Shown here piece after piece: positions 18,485 through 26,760 of a stretch of DNA of 64,000 nt. Numbering within the stretch: position 1 is the stretch's first letter; every line of letters begins with the position of its first letter. A program made the translations under genes and the position numbers. The notes beneath the pieces are model-generated. The model saw only the letters and a list, made by a program, of their open reading frames with translations. It ran no database searches and was not told where the DNA came from. The stretch is from Flavobacterium cutihirudinis (GTDB taxonomy: Bacteria; Bacteroidota; Bacteroidia; Flavobacteriales; Flavobacteriaceae), in the NCBI RefSeq assembly GCF_003385895.1, contig NZ_QRDQ01000008.1, forward strand, positions 1,050,354 through 1,114,353, in the 5' to 3' direction.

Positions 18485-18520
18485 AAGCCCTTTTGGTTGC
18501 CATCCGAAAGGGCTTTTTTT
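18485..18520 (+). terminator. Attenuator terminator 2
   Basis: AAGCCCTTTTGG (18485-18496) pairs with CCGAAAGGGCTT (18504-18515), followed by a T tract. It lies between leader peptide 2 and the small ORF at 18545. Confidence 0.9.
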
Positions 18521-18544
18521 ATTTACTTATTTAAAATTAAAATC

Positions 18545-18733
18545 ATGAAAACACTAAATACAATAGCATTCGAACATTTATTAAGAAGCGATGCTCAAAA
18601 TAGCAATACTAAAGTAGAAGAGATTACAAGAGAAGTTACAAGAATAAATGTAGAACAGGATATTAAAAGTCAAAAATCATTACTGTTTCAAATGTATGCA
18701 CTCGAAGAAGAAGGAGAAGACTTTTTTGCTTAA
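18545..18733 (+). CDS. Small protein A (62 residues), paralogue of the 66-residue protein before metX
   Basis: The first ATG after attenuator 2 is at 18545; the open frame extends upstream only through a TTG inside the terminator. The protein begins MKTLNTIAFEHLL, is acidic and helical, and ends in QKSLLFQMYALEEEGEDFFA. The small protein at 21999-22199 begins MSTLN and ends in SLLFLMYSKENETLFI. Shared MxTLN start, SLLFxMY core, acidic residues and terminal Phe suggest paralogy. Both sit directly behind a Met/Cys attenuator and before methionine genes. No family is recognised and no function can be assigned. No Cys; no membrane segment. Confidence 0.65.
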   Translation: MKTLNTIAFEHLLRSDAQNSNTKVEEITREVTRINVEQDIKSQKSLLFQMYALEEEGEDFFA

Positions 18734-18808
18734 ATCAATTACAATTAAAATTTCAAAAATCATATACAATATATAATAGTATTAACAACATCTAAAAACT
18801 AAGAAATC

Positions 18809-20113
18809 ATGAGTACACAAAAATTTGCAACAAACGCACTACATGCAGGACACGACGTTACTAAAAATGCAGGAACGAGAGCAGTGCCAATTTATCAGAC
18901 TTCATCATACGTATTTAATAATGCTGATCATGCGGCCAATTTATTTGGTCTTGCCGAAGCTGGATTTATTTATACACGATTAAATAACCCGACAAACGAT
19001 GTTTTAGAGCAAAGACTGGCGGCGCTCGAAGGTGGAATTGGTGCGGTTGTAACAGCATCAGGAGCATCGGCTATTTCTACTACATTATTGACTTTATTAA
19101 AAGCGGGTGATCATATTGTTGCGTCAAACAGTTTATACGGCGGAACTTATAATTTATTAAGTGTCACACTGCCTCGTTTAGGAATCACAACCACTTTTGT
19201 AGATCCTTCAAATCCTGAGAATTTTACTAAAGCAGCAAAAGAAAATACCAGAGCTTTCTTTGTAGAATCTTTGGGAAATCCAAAATTAGATGTGTTGGAT
19301 TTAAAAGGAATTTCGGCGCAAGCCAAAGCATTCAAAGTGCCTTTTATAGTAGATAATACAGTTGCGACACCTTATTTATTGAACCCAATTAAATATGGTG
19401 CCGATATTGTAATTCATTCCTTAACTAAATATATTTCCGGAAACGGAACTTCATTAGGAGGCGCGATTATCGATGCCGGAACTTTTGACTGGTCTAATGG
19501 AAAATTTCCTGAATTCACAGAACCTTCAGCTGGATATCATGGATTAGTATATCACGAAGCTTTAGGAAATGCTGCTTTTATCGCAAAAGCAAGAATTGAA
19601 GGATTGCGTGATTTTGGTGCGGCTTTGAGTCCGTTTAATGCTTTTCAGATTATTCAGGGACTTGAAACTTTGCCAATCCGAATTAAAAAGCACAGTGAAA
19701 ATGCTTTGGCCCTGGCTGAATGGCTGGAAAAACAAGATGAGGTTGTCTGGGTAAATTATCCGGGACTGAAATCGAATAAATATTATGATTTAGCCAAAGA
19801 ATATCTTCCGGAAGGACAAAGCGGAATTATCACTTTTGGTTTAAAAGGTGGTTTTGATGCAGCGAAAAAAGTGGTTGATGAGACAAAATTGTTTTCATTG
19901 TTGGCGAATATCGGTGATACTAAATCATTAATTATACACCCTGCAAGTACTACACACCAACAATTGTCTGAAGAAGATCAATTGTCTACCGGAGTTTCAA
20001 AAGATCTGGTTCGACTTTCTGTTGGAATTGAAGATATCGAAGATTTAATTGCAGACCTGAAAGCGGTTTTTGAAAGCGTTACACACTCGCAATATAACAT
20101 TAGTAAAAATTAG
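18809..20113 (+). CDS. metY: O-acetylhomoserine sulfhydrylase (MetY type)
   Basis: A 434-residue PLP enzyme of the Cys/Met metabolism family that makes homocysteine from O-acetylhomoserine and sulfide. Visible are the Gly-rich loop ASGASAISTTLL, the Asp in FIVDNTVATPY, and the PLP Lys in VIHSLTKYISGNG near residue 208. The length and the IYTRLNNPTND segment fit the MetY rather than the shorter MetB/MetZ branch. It follows two tandem Met/Cys attenuators and small protein A, and its substrate is supplied by MetX encoded about 2.5 kb downstream. A hairpin terminator closes the unit. Confidence 0.9.
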   Translation: MSTQKFATNALHAGHDVTKNAGTRAVPIYQTSSYVFNNADHAANLFGLAEAGFIYTRLNNPTNDVLEQRLAALEGGIGAVVTASGASAISTTLLTLLKAGDHIVASNSLYGGTYNLLSVTLPRLGITTTFVDPSNPENFTKAAKENTRAFFVESLGNPKLDVLDLKGISAQAKAFKVPFIVDNTVATPYLLNPIKYGADIVIHSLTKYISGNGTSLGGAIIDAGTFDWSNGKFPEFTEPSAGYHGLVYHEALGNAAFIAKARIEGLRDFGAALSPFNAFQIIQGLETLPIRIKKHSENALALAEWLEKQDEVVWVNYPGLKSNKYYDLAKEYLPEGQSGIITFGLKGGFDAAKKVVDETKLFSLLANIGDTKSLIIHPASTTHQQLSEEDQLSTGVSKDLVRLSVGIEDIEDLIADLKAVFESVTHSQYNISKN

Positions 20114-20133
20114 GTTTTTTTGTTTTTTGTTTG

Positions 20134-20178
20134 AAAAATTGCCTTTAGTGGTGTGGTGCTGCTAAGGGTGATTTTTTA
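20134..20178 (+). terminator. Terminator after metY
   Basis: The 15-base arms at 20134-20148 and 20162-20176 pair completely if G-U pairs are allowed, followed by T. Read-through would be needed for metY and the next gene to share a transcript. Confidence 0.6.
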
Positions 20179-20206
20179 TGAATAAAAATTTCAAAATAAA
20201 ATTTTC

Positions 20207-20325
20207 ACCATATAAGTAATATAAGTTCATCTAGTAGAGACGCACCGCAATGCGTCAAACTCGAAGCATGAGGTTTCGAAATTGTAAACATTTGATATTA
20301 AATGAACTTATATTACTTATGTGGT
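20207..20325. repeat. Palindromic intergenic element, ACCATATAAG family, copy 1
   Basis: A 24-base arm at 20207-20230 (starts ACCATATAAGTAATATAAG) is repeated inverted at 20302-20325 with one mismatch. Inside is a GACGCA/TGCGTC hairpin near 20239-20256. A second copy with a different interior is at 29680-29758. It resembles a small MITE-like element or a mobile palindrome. Confidence 0.75.
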
Positions 20326-20349
20326 TAAATATTTAAAAAGTGAGAAATT

Positions 20350-21438
20350 ATGTCAAAGCTTAAAATTAATATTATTCTTTTTGGAATTGGGAATATCGGA
20401 AGCACACTGATTAATCAGATTATTGAAAGTCAGGAGTTTTTTCTGCAGAGCAAAAACATCGACTTTCATTTTCCAATAATAACCAATTCTACTGTTGCTT
20501 TTTTTGAGAAAGAAGGAGTTGGGTATTCCTGGGAAACCAATTTTAGAGAATTGGCGGTTCCTTTTAGAGTCGAAGATATTATTGAGTTTGCGAAAGAAAA
20601 CGAATTCGAAAATTTAATTGCTGTGGATGCCACTGCCAGCGATGAGCTGATTGGTCATTATAATACGCTGATTGAAAATGGATTTAATATTGTTGCGGTG
20701 AATAAAAAGGCCAACACGCTTCCAATTGATCTCTACAAACAGCTAAGAGAGAATTTAAAAAAGTATGATAAAGAGTTTTTGTACGAAACATCGGTTGATA
20801 CTGGATTTCCGGTTTTACAGACATTGAGGGATTTGTATTATTCGGGAGAAAAAATCACAAAAATCAGAGGTGTTTTTTCAGATCATTTGAGTTATGTATT
20901 TAATCGCTTTTCTGCAGAGGAAAAATCATTTTCTGAGATTCTCAAAGATGCCAGTTTACTCGGATTGATGCGTTCTACTTTTAAAGAAGATTTGTCAGGA
21001 AACGATACTGCTAAAAAATTATTGATTCTAACTCGTGAAATTGGGAAAGAATTTGAATTGTCAGATATCAAAATCAATTCGGTTATAAAAGAGGAGCATT
21101 TAGAAAAAAACGGAATACTTAATAAAGAAGCAATTGACAAATGGTATAAAATTTCAAAAATTACACAAGCTGATAATCACGTGCTTCGATATGTAGGTGA
21201 ATATGATTTGGAAAAAAATACTTTGGAGGTGAAATTGGTTTCAGAACCCACAACATCTGCAATTGGTCAGCTAAAAGGTTCCGATGCAATTTTTGAGATT
21301 TATACGCAATCTTACGCTGATGTGCCAATTGTTATACAAGGAGCATCGCCATGCAGACAGGCAATTTCAAGAGGTATAATAACGGATATACTGAAAGTTT
21401 CAGAAAAGATAAAAAATAAAGAAGCTGTTTGGCTTTAA
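20350..21438 (+). CDS. Degenerate homoserine dehydrogenase-like protein
   Basis: A 362-residue stand-alone relative of the homoserine dehydrogenase half of ThrA (23643-26057). The nucleotide-binding loop FGIGNIGSTL (11-20) and the Lys of VNKKAN (near 119-120) are present, but catalytic landmarks are changed. ThrA GVFSGTLSYLF reads GVFSDHLSYVF here (174-184). ThrA NVGAGLPLI reads SVDTGFPVL. The TEPDP motif carrying the catalytic Glu reads MRSTF, placing Arg208 where Glu is expected, while the Asp and Lys of DLSGNDTAKK remain. ThrA GAGAGSAVTARG reads GASPCRQAISRG. It may be a pseudoenzyme, a regulatory partner or an enzyme with another substrate. No aspartokinase domain. Confidence 0.8.
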   Translation: MSKLKINIILFGIGNIGSTLINQIIESQEFFLQSKNIDFHFPIITNSTVAFFEKEGVGYSWETNFRELAVPFRVEDIIEFAKENEFENLIAVDATASDELIGHYNTLIENGFNIVAVNKKANTLPIDLYKQLRENLKKYDKEFLYETSVDTGFPVLQTLRDLYYSGEKITKIRGVFSDHLSYVFNRFSAEEKSFSEILKDASLLGLMRSTFKEDLSGNDTAKKLLILTREIGKEFELSDIKINSVIKEEHLEKNGILNKEAIDKWYKISKITQADNHVLRYVGEYDLEKNTLEVKLVSEPTTSAIGQLKGSDAIFEIYTQSYADVPIVIQGASPCRQAISRGIITDILKVSEKIKNKEAVWL

Positions 21439-21746
21439 GTGGTTTTTTAAATATTAGAAAAATTGTTCTTTGAAAGATTGAAACAGAAAAAGTTAGTTTA
21501 TTTTTGTAAGATAAAGCTGTAATTTTGTTAAATCTTGATTTTGTAAGAGGTTTTTTGGCGATAAAAAGATGTTTTTTAACGTTTTTTTAGAAAAATTAAG
21601 CTTTTATAACTTGGAATATTAGAAAAAAAGTTGCAAATTTGTAAGACAAGTAAGGTCTGTTAAAATCAGGCGCTTAAATGTTAAAAACAGATGATTATTT
21701 CCTTTTAGATCATAATCAAATCTAAGAGTTTATTAAAGAAAATTAA
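21439..21746 (+). other. Leader region before the third attenuator
   Basis: About 300 AT-rich bases without a gene. Two promoter candidates are seen: TTG (21478-21480), 18 bases, TATTTTTG (21499-21506); and TTG (21611-21613), 20 bases, CAAATTTG (21634-21641). The second resembles the metY leader promoter in spacing and in its CA-type -7 box. Confidence 0.45.
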
Positions 21747-21782
21747 ATGCAAGAGTTTTTTAAAATAAAAGTCAAATCACAG

Positions 21783-21848
21783 ATGAATAAATCCCTACAG
21801 ATGAACAAGATGTTTAACGTCGCACGTATTTGTGTATGCGTCTGTTGA
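21783..21848 (+). CDS. Met/Cys leader peptide 3 (21 residues)
   Basis: A 21-codon frame with three Met in the first ten residues (MNKSLQMNKM) and ending ARICVCVC, stop TGA at 21846. An in-frame ATG at 21747 could extend it to 33 residues. Three bases after the stop, CTAAAAG (21851-21857) can pair, with one G-U, with CTTTTGG (21887-21893) in the 5' arm of the following terminator. A terminating ribosome would cover CTAAAAG; one stalled on the Cys codons would leave it free. This is the same attenuator design as at metY, here upstream of metX-thrA. Confidence 0.7.
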   Translation: MNKSLQMNKMFNVARICVCVC

Positions 21849-21881
21849 TACTAAAAGTATATATAAGTTCCATAAAAACTT

Positions 21882-21919
21882 AAACCCTTTTGGTATTAAA
21901 AATCCAAAAGGGTTTTTTT
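21882..21919 (+). terminator. Attenuator terminator 3
   Basis: AAACCCTTTTGG (21882-21893) pairs perfectly with CCAAAAGGGTTT (21904-21915), followed by T. It lies 34 bases after leader peptide 3 and before small protein B. Confidence 0.92.
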
Positions 21920-21998
21920 ATTCATTTTGGTTACGATAACAAAAAATTAAAGAAATAGTAAAGATTATAAAACGCAAACTAACTTAAACTTAAATATC

Positions 21999-22199
21999 AT
22001 GAGCACATTAAACTACTTAAGAAAAAAACTTTCAACTTACAGAGACATCAAAAATGAAAGAAACAATCCGCCTCCAACAAATGAATTGATACACCCAAGT
22101 TTCGGAATTACGGAGACAGATAAAAAAGAGGTGAAAAAAGAACCAAATTCTTTATTATTCTTGATGTATTCAAAAGAGAATGAAACACTTTTTATTTAA
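21999..22199 (+). CDS. Small protein B (66 residues), paralogue of small protein A
   Basis: Starts MSTLNYLRKKL, has a Pro-rich middle (NPPPTNELIHPSFG) and a Lys/Glu-rich stretch, and ends SLLFLMYSKENETLFI. The start and the SLLFxMY ending match small protein A at 18545-18733. It lies behind attenuator 3 and before the metX riboswitch. No family recognised. The repeated genomic position (attenuator, small protein, methionine enzyme) argues that it is a real gene. Confidence 0.65.
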   Translation: MSTLNYLRKKLSTYRDIKNERNNPPPTNELIHPSFGITETDKKEVKKEPNSLLFLMYSKENETLFI

Positions 22200-22470
22200 A
22201 TTAAAAAGTATCATAAAATAGGGTAAAACCTGCTTAATTTTACTGGGCAATTTGTTCGGTAATTTTTTGCGTATAATAGTTTTAAGAGACAAAGTGATTG
22301 TAGTATTATTCAATGCCAATCCTTTTGACTTTATGACTTTATCCCGAGGTTTCGGGATTGACTTATTTTTAAAGTATGTTCAAGAAATTGTACAATCAGT
22401 TTCGATAAAATTTGTTTGTTTAAGAAATTAGTAGTTAATTTGCACCGTTAAGTTCAGAAACGTATTGAAA
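22200..22470 (+). other. Intergenic region before the metX riboswitch
   Basis: No gene seen. ATCCCGA and TCGGGAT near 22347-22366 form a hairpin followed loosely by T, a weak terminator. A promoter candidate, TTTG (22411-22414), 20 bases, TTAATTTG (22435-22442), would start transcription just before the SAM-I riboswitch. Confidence 0.4.
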
Positions 22471-22577
22471 TGTTATAAAGAAAGGACGAGGGATTAGACC
22501 CGATGAATCCTTAGCAACCCTTCGTTAAATCGAAGAAGGTGCTGCATTCTACCACGCCCAAACGTGGAAAGATAACA
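22471..22577 (+). ncRNA. SAM-I (S-box) riboswitch upstream of metX
   Basis: P1 arms TGTTAT (22471-22476) and ATAACA (22572-22577) enclose the S-box core: GAGGGATTAGACCCGATGAA, CTTAGCAACCC, a TTCG/CGAA hairpin, AAGGTGCTGCATTCTACC, and a final helix ending GTGGAAAGATAA. All conserved core segments are present. It should lower metX-thrA expression when SAM is high. Confidence 0.93.
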
Positions 22578-22651
22578 ACAAGAATTTTTCTAGTTTTCAA
22601 CTCTAGACTTTCTTTCTAATATTTCCACATACAAATCAAAAATAAAAAGAT

Positions 22652-23641
22652 TTGAAATTGGAAAATATACCCAATCCCATAATAATTCAAGATTTCATCA
22701 CAGAAAGTGGTGCGATATTTTCATCATTACCGTTAAGTTTTACGCTTTCCGGTTTGCCTTTGCATACAGCACCAATTGTTTTGGTAAATCATGCTTTGAC
22801 CGGTAATGCACAAGTTACGGGTGAAAATGGCTGGTGGAATGATTTAATTGGTGAAGACAAAACAATTGATACCAACAAATACACCGTTTTAACATTTAAT
22901 GTTCCTGGAAATGGAGCTGATTCATTTGTAATCGAAAATTATCAGGATTTTACAGCCAGAGATATTGCAAGGATTTTTATAAAAGGTCTGAAAGCGCTAA
23001 ATATAGAGCAAGTATTTGCAATTATTGGTGGTTCTGTTGGTGGCGGAATTGCCTGGGAAATTTTGGCATTAGAACCAAATATCACAGAACATTTAATTCC
23101 GATTGCTACTGATTGGAAATCGACCGATTGGATGATCGCAAATTGCTATCTGCAAGAGCAAATTTTGAACAATTCTTCAAGACCGGTAGAAGATGCCAGA
23201 ATTCACGCTATGCTTTGTTACAGATCTCCAGAATCATTCAAAGAAAAATTTAAGCGTACCCTTCATTCTGATCTTTCCATTTTTAATATTGAAAGTTGGC
23301 TGGCGCATCACGGAAATAAATTACAGAAACGTTATCAGTTATCATCTTATAAATTGATGAACCAATTGCTGAAAACCATAGATATAACAAGAAATAGTGA
23401 GGATTTCGAAACGTTACTATCAAAATCAAACGCCGCAATTCATATCGTGGCAATCAATTCAGATTTGTTTTTTACACCACAAGAAAATCTGGAAACTTAT
23501 AATGAATTAAAAAAGTTTAAAGAAAATGTTTCCTATAGCGAAATAGATTCTGTTCATGGCCATGATGCTTTTTTAATCGAGTACAAACAATTAGATCATT
23601 TACTTGCCGATATTTTTAAGGCAGAAACAATAGCAAAATAA
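22652..23641 (+). CDS. metX: Homoserine O-acetyltransferase
   Basis: A 329-residue alpha/beta-hydrolase-fold enzyme that transfers acetyl from acetyl-CoA to homoserine, giving the substrate of MetY/MetZ. Seen: LVNHALTGNAQVTGE near the N-terminus, the nucleophile elbow GGSVGGGIAWE (Ser near 127), and the C-terminal His in DSVHGHDAFLIEY. An in-frame TAA at 22643-22645 and the absence of any nearby ATG force a TTG start, most likely at 22652. The gene follows the SAM-I riboswitch and lies one base before thrA, clearly one operon. The residue choice between acetyl- and succinyl-transfer was not examined further. Confidence 0.9.
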   Translation: MKLENIPNPIIIQDFITESGAIFSSLPLSFTLSGLPLHTAPIVLVNHALTGNAQVTGENGWWNDLIGEDKTIDTNKYTVLTFNVPGNGADSFVIENYQDFTARDIARIFIKGLKALNIEQVFAIIGGSVGGGIAWEILALEPNITEHLIPIATDWKSTDWMIANCYLQEQILNNSSRPVEDARIHAMLCYRSPESFKEKFKRTLHSDLSIFNIESWLAHHGNKLQKRYQLSSYKLMNQLLKTIDITRNSEDFETLLSKSNAAIHIVAINSDLFFTPQENLETYNELKKFKENVSYSEIDSVHGHDAFLIEYKQLDHLLADIFKAETIAK

Positions 23642-23642
23642 A

Positions 23643-26057
23643 ATGAAAGTATTAAAATTTGGAGGTAAATCGTTATCAAACGGAGAAGGACTTAGTAAAG
23701 TAGTTTCAATCATTTCTGATAAAGTAAGTCAAGGCGAACAAATTGCCGTGGTGGTTTCTGCACGAGGAAACGCAACAGACGAATTAGAAGATATTTTAAG
23801 AATTGCCGCTAAAAACGGAAATTATAAGCCTTTATTAGAAAGCTTTAAAGCGTATCAAACTTCAGAATACCCAAAAGTTGATTTGTCTGAAGAATTCAAT
23901 ATTCTGGATAAATTATTTGAAGGAGTTAGTCTTATTGGTGATTACAGTAACAAAATTAAAGATCAGATTTTGTCTAAAGGAGAATTGCTTTCGGCTAAAT
24001 TATTGACTGCTATTTTATTAGAAAAAGGCATTCCGGCTAATTTCGTAGATACAAGAGAATTGCTTAAAACCGATTCAAAATTTGGTGATGCTCAGCCTTT
24101 GGAACAACTTTCGAAGAAAAATGTTATCAATTATTTCAAACTGCATAATGGTGAAACGGTAAATATTGTTACTGGTTTCATTGGTTCAAATAACAATAAC
24201 GACACGACTACTTTAGGAAGAAACGGAAGTAATTATACTGCTTCATTAATTGCTAATTACCTTGATGCGGAAGAACTTCAGAATTTCACGCACGTAGACG
24301 GAATTTACACTGCAAATCCGGATTTGGTGGCTGATGCTAAAAAGATTGAATTTTTATCGTTTAATGAAGCGAATGAATTGGCCAATTTTGGTGCGACTAT
24401 TCTTCATGCAAAAACGATTATTCCATTATTGGAAAAAAATATTCCGCTTCGAATTTTAAACACATTTAACCATGAAAATCATGGAACTTTAATTACTTCA
24501 AATTCTCAAAAAGAAGGAATTAAAACGCTTTCTGTTTTAGAAAATGTGTCTTTAGTAAATCTTGAAGGACGTGGATTACTTGGAAAATCTGGAGTTGATG
24601 CCCGAATTTTTAAAGTAATGGGTGATCATAATATCAGTGTAAGTATCATTTCGCAAGGTTCTTCAGAAAGAGGAATCGGATTGGTTGTAGCCAAAGACAA
24701 AGCGACACTTGCAATGGTGGAATTAGAAAAAGAATTCGAAAATGATTTTTATTCTAAAGATGTAAACCAGATCACAGTAACGGATAATGTATCAGTAATT
24801 TCGATTATTGGGCAGGATTTAAGTACGTTCCATAAACCATATACTGCTTTAATTAAAAACAAAATAGTTCCAATTTTATTCAACAACACCGTTACAGGTA
24901 AAAACGTGAGTTTGGTTGTAAAGAAAGAAGAATTAAACAAAGCCTTAAATGTAATTCACGGAGAGATTTTTGGAGTTTCTAAAAAAATCAACATTGCGAT
25001 TTTCGGTCACGGATTAGTTGGAGGAACTTTAATCAATCAAATTTTAGAATCGGCTGCAGCAATCGAAAAACGTAAAGATGTTAAGCTGAATGTTTTTGCA
25101 ATTGCAAATTCTAAAAAGCTTTTATTAAACAGAAATGGCGTAACTTCAAGCTGGAAAAATGATATCCAGACAAAAGGCGAAGAATATTCAATTAACGATA
25201 TTATCGCTTACGCAAATGAGCATCATTTAGAGAATTTAATTGCGATTGATAACACTGCAAGTGCATCATTTGTAGAAAACTATATTCCGCTTGTAGAAAG
25301 CAGTTTTGATTTGATTTCTTCGAATAAAGTAGCGAATACTTTAAGTTATGGTTTTTATAAAGAGCTGAGAAAAGCTTTGGCAGAAAACCAAAAGAATTAT
25401 TTGTACGAAACCAATGTTGGAGCCGGTTTACCATTAATCGATACGATTAAATTACTGCACCTTTCAGGTGAGAATATCACAAAAATTAAAGGTGTTTTCT
25501 CTGGAACTTTGAGTTATTTATTCAATAATTTCTCTGCAAAAGATGCTCCATTTAGTGAAATTCTACAAGAAGCAATCGACAACGGATATACAGAACCAGA
25601 TCCGCGTGAAGATTTATGCGGAAATGACGTTGGAAGAAAATTATTGATTTTAGCAAGAGAATTAGATTTACAGAATGAGTTTGAAGAAATCTCAATTCAA
25701 AACCTTATTCCGGAGCACTTGCGTGAAGGAAGCGCAGCAGACTTCTTGACTAAATTAAAAGAATTCGACCCAATTTACGAGAAAATAAAAGCAGAACAAC
25801 AACCAAATCATGTATTAAGATACATTGGTGAATTGTCTGGAGATTTGCAAAATGACAAAGGAAATCTAGAAGTAAAACTAGTATCAGTACCAAAAGATAC
25901 TGCTTTAGGTGGATTAAAAGGTTCTGATTCGTTCTTCGAAATATATACAGAATCTTACGGAGATCGTCCAATTGTTATTCAGGGAGCCGGTGCAGGTTCT
26001 GCAGTAACAGCGAGAGGAGTTTTCGGTGATATTTTGAGATTGTCGGATAAAGGATAA
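23643..26057 (+). CDS. thrA: Bifunctional aspartokinase/homoserine dehydrogenase
   Basis: An 804-residue fusion that catalyses the first and third steps of the aspartate route to homoserine. Residues 1 to about 280 are the aspartokinase (KFGGKSLSNGEG, TTTLGRNGSNYTA), about 295-435 hold ACT-type regulatory repeats (VSLVNLEGRGLLGKSGVDAR, ISIIGQDLS), and about 445-804 are homoserine dehydrogenase (FGHGLVGGTL, SSNKVANTLS, GVFSGTLSYLFN, YTEPDPREDLCGNDVGRK). All catalytic motifs of both halves are intact. The start lies one base after the metX stop. Homoserine made here is acetylated by MetX from the same transcript. Confidence 0.95.
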   Translation: MKVLKFGGKSLSNGEGLSKVVSIISDKVSQGEQIAVVVSARGNATDELEDILRIAAKNGNYKPLLESFKAYQTSEYPKVDLSEEFNILDKLFEGVSLIGDYSNKIKDQILSKGELLSAKLLTAILLEKGIPANFVDTRELLKTDSKFGDAQPLEQLSKKNVINYFKLHNGETVNIVTGFIGSNNNNDTTTLGRNGSNYTASLIANYLDAEELQNFTHVDGIYTANPDLVADAKKIEFLSFNEANELANFGATILHAKTIIPLLEKNIPLRILNTFNHENHGTLITSNSQKEGIKTLSVLENVSLVNLEGRGLLGKSGVDARIFKVMGDHNISVSIISQGSSERGIGLVVAKDKATLAMVELEKEFENDFYSKDVNQITVTDNVSVISIIGQDLSTFHKPYTALIKNKIVPILFNNTVTGKNVSLVVKKEELNKALNVIHGEIFGVSKKINIAIFGHGLVGGTLINQILESAAAIEKRKDVKLNVFAIANSKKLLLNRNGVTSSWKNDIQTKGEEYSINDIIAYANEHHLENLIAIDNTASASFVENYIPLVESSFDLISSNKVANTLSYGFYKELRKALAENQKNYLYETNVGAGLPLIDTIKLLHLSGENITKIKGVFSGTLSYLFNNFSAKDAPFSEILQEAIDNGYTEPDPREDLCGNDVGRKLLILARELDLQNEFEEISIQNLIPEHLREGSAADFLTKLKEFDPIYEKIKAEQQPNHVLRYIGELSGDLQNDKGNLEVKLVSVPKDTALGGLKGSDSFFEIYTESYGDRPIVIQGAGAGSAVTARGVFGDILRLSDKG

Positions 26058-26069
26058 GTACAAGCCCAG

Positions 26070-26173
26070 TTTGTCATTTCGAGGAACGAGAAATCTCCAC
26101 GAGAAGCTCGACAAAGATTGGATTTTCATTGAGGAGTTACTTGCGAAGATTTCTCGTTCCTCGAAATGACAAA
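26070..26173. repeat. TGTCATTTCGA-type inverted repeat element, copy 1
   Basis: Perfect 27-base inverted arms at 26070-26096 and 26147-26173 (starting TTTGTCATTTCGAGG). The interior contains ACAAAGATTGGA and GAGGAGTT, which recur in the second copy at 46875-46977. A MITE-like non-coding element inside the metX-thrA-osmC operon. Confidence 0.8.
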
Positions 26174-26211
26174 ATTGATAAGAATAAAAAAACAAAAAAA
26201 ATAACAACACA

Positions 26212-26637
26212 ATGAAAGTAACCTTAAACAGAGTAAACGACGCATTTCATTTCAAAGTAAAAAATGAACGCGGACATGTAGTTGACGTTGATAGCAGAGC
26301 CGAATTTGGCGGAAGCGATTTAGGCGCAAGTCCAATGGAATTGGTATTAATGGGCGTTGCAGGATGCAGTGCAATTGATATGATTTCGATTTTAAAGAAA
26401 CAGCGTCAGGAAATTACTTCTTTTAATGCTGAGGTTGAAGGAACTCGCGTTCAGATCGAAGAAGCAAAACCTTTTAAAGAAATTGATGTGGTTTTTTATT
26501 TAGAAGGAGAAATCAATCCGGAAAAAGCAAAAAAAGCTGCACAGCTTTCTTTCGAGAAATATTGTTCAGTTGCCAAAACTGTTGAGCCAACAGCAACCAT
26601 CAAATACAAAGTTGTTTTGAACAACGAAGCTTTATAA
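26212..26637 (+). CDS. OsmC family protein
   Basis: A 141-residue OsmC/Ohr-superfamily protein. The two conserved Cys are visible in GVAGCSAIDMI and EKYCSVAKT, and the ASPMELVLMG segment precedes the first, as in the family. Some members are peroxidases for organic hydroperoxides, others bind sulfur compounds. Its place between thrA and a sulfhydrylase gene in a methionine operon suggests a role tied to sulfide or persulfide handling, but this is inference. Confidence 0.85.
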   Translation: MKVTLNRVNDAFHFKVKNERGHVVDVDSRAEFGGSDLGASPMELVLMGVAGCSAIDMISILKKQRQEITSFNAEVEGTRVQIEEAKPFKEIDVVFYLEGEINPEKAKKAAQLSFEKYCSVAKTVEPTATIKYKVVLNNEAL

Positions 26638-26760
26638 ATTAGATAATTAGTCAATTAGAAAATGCTTAGACCGGGCATAAATAATTGATTTGTTTTGGTT
26701 TAGATTTCAGTTTTTGAAACCTGAAACCTGAAACAAAAAACAACAAAAAACAACAACACA

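Noticed and set aside
25914..26210. 98-codon reverse frame after thrA
   Set aside because: It is antisense to thrA and to the TGTCATTTCGA repeat; the Ser/Phe-rich sequence comes from the repeat arms.
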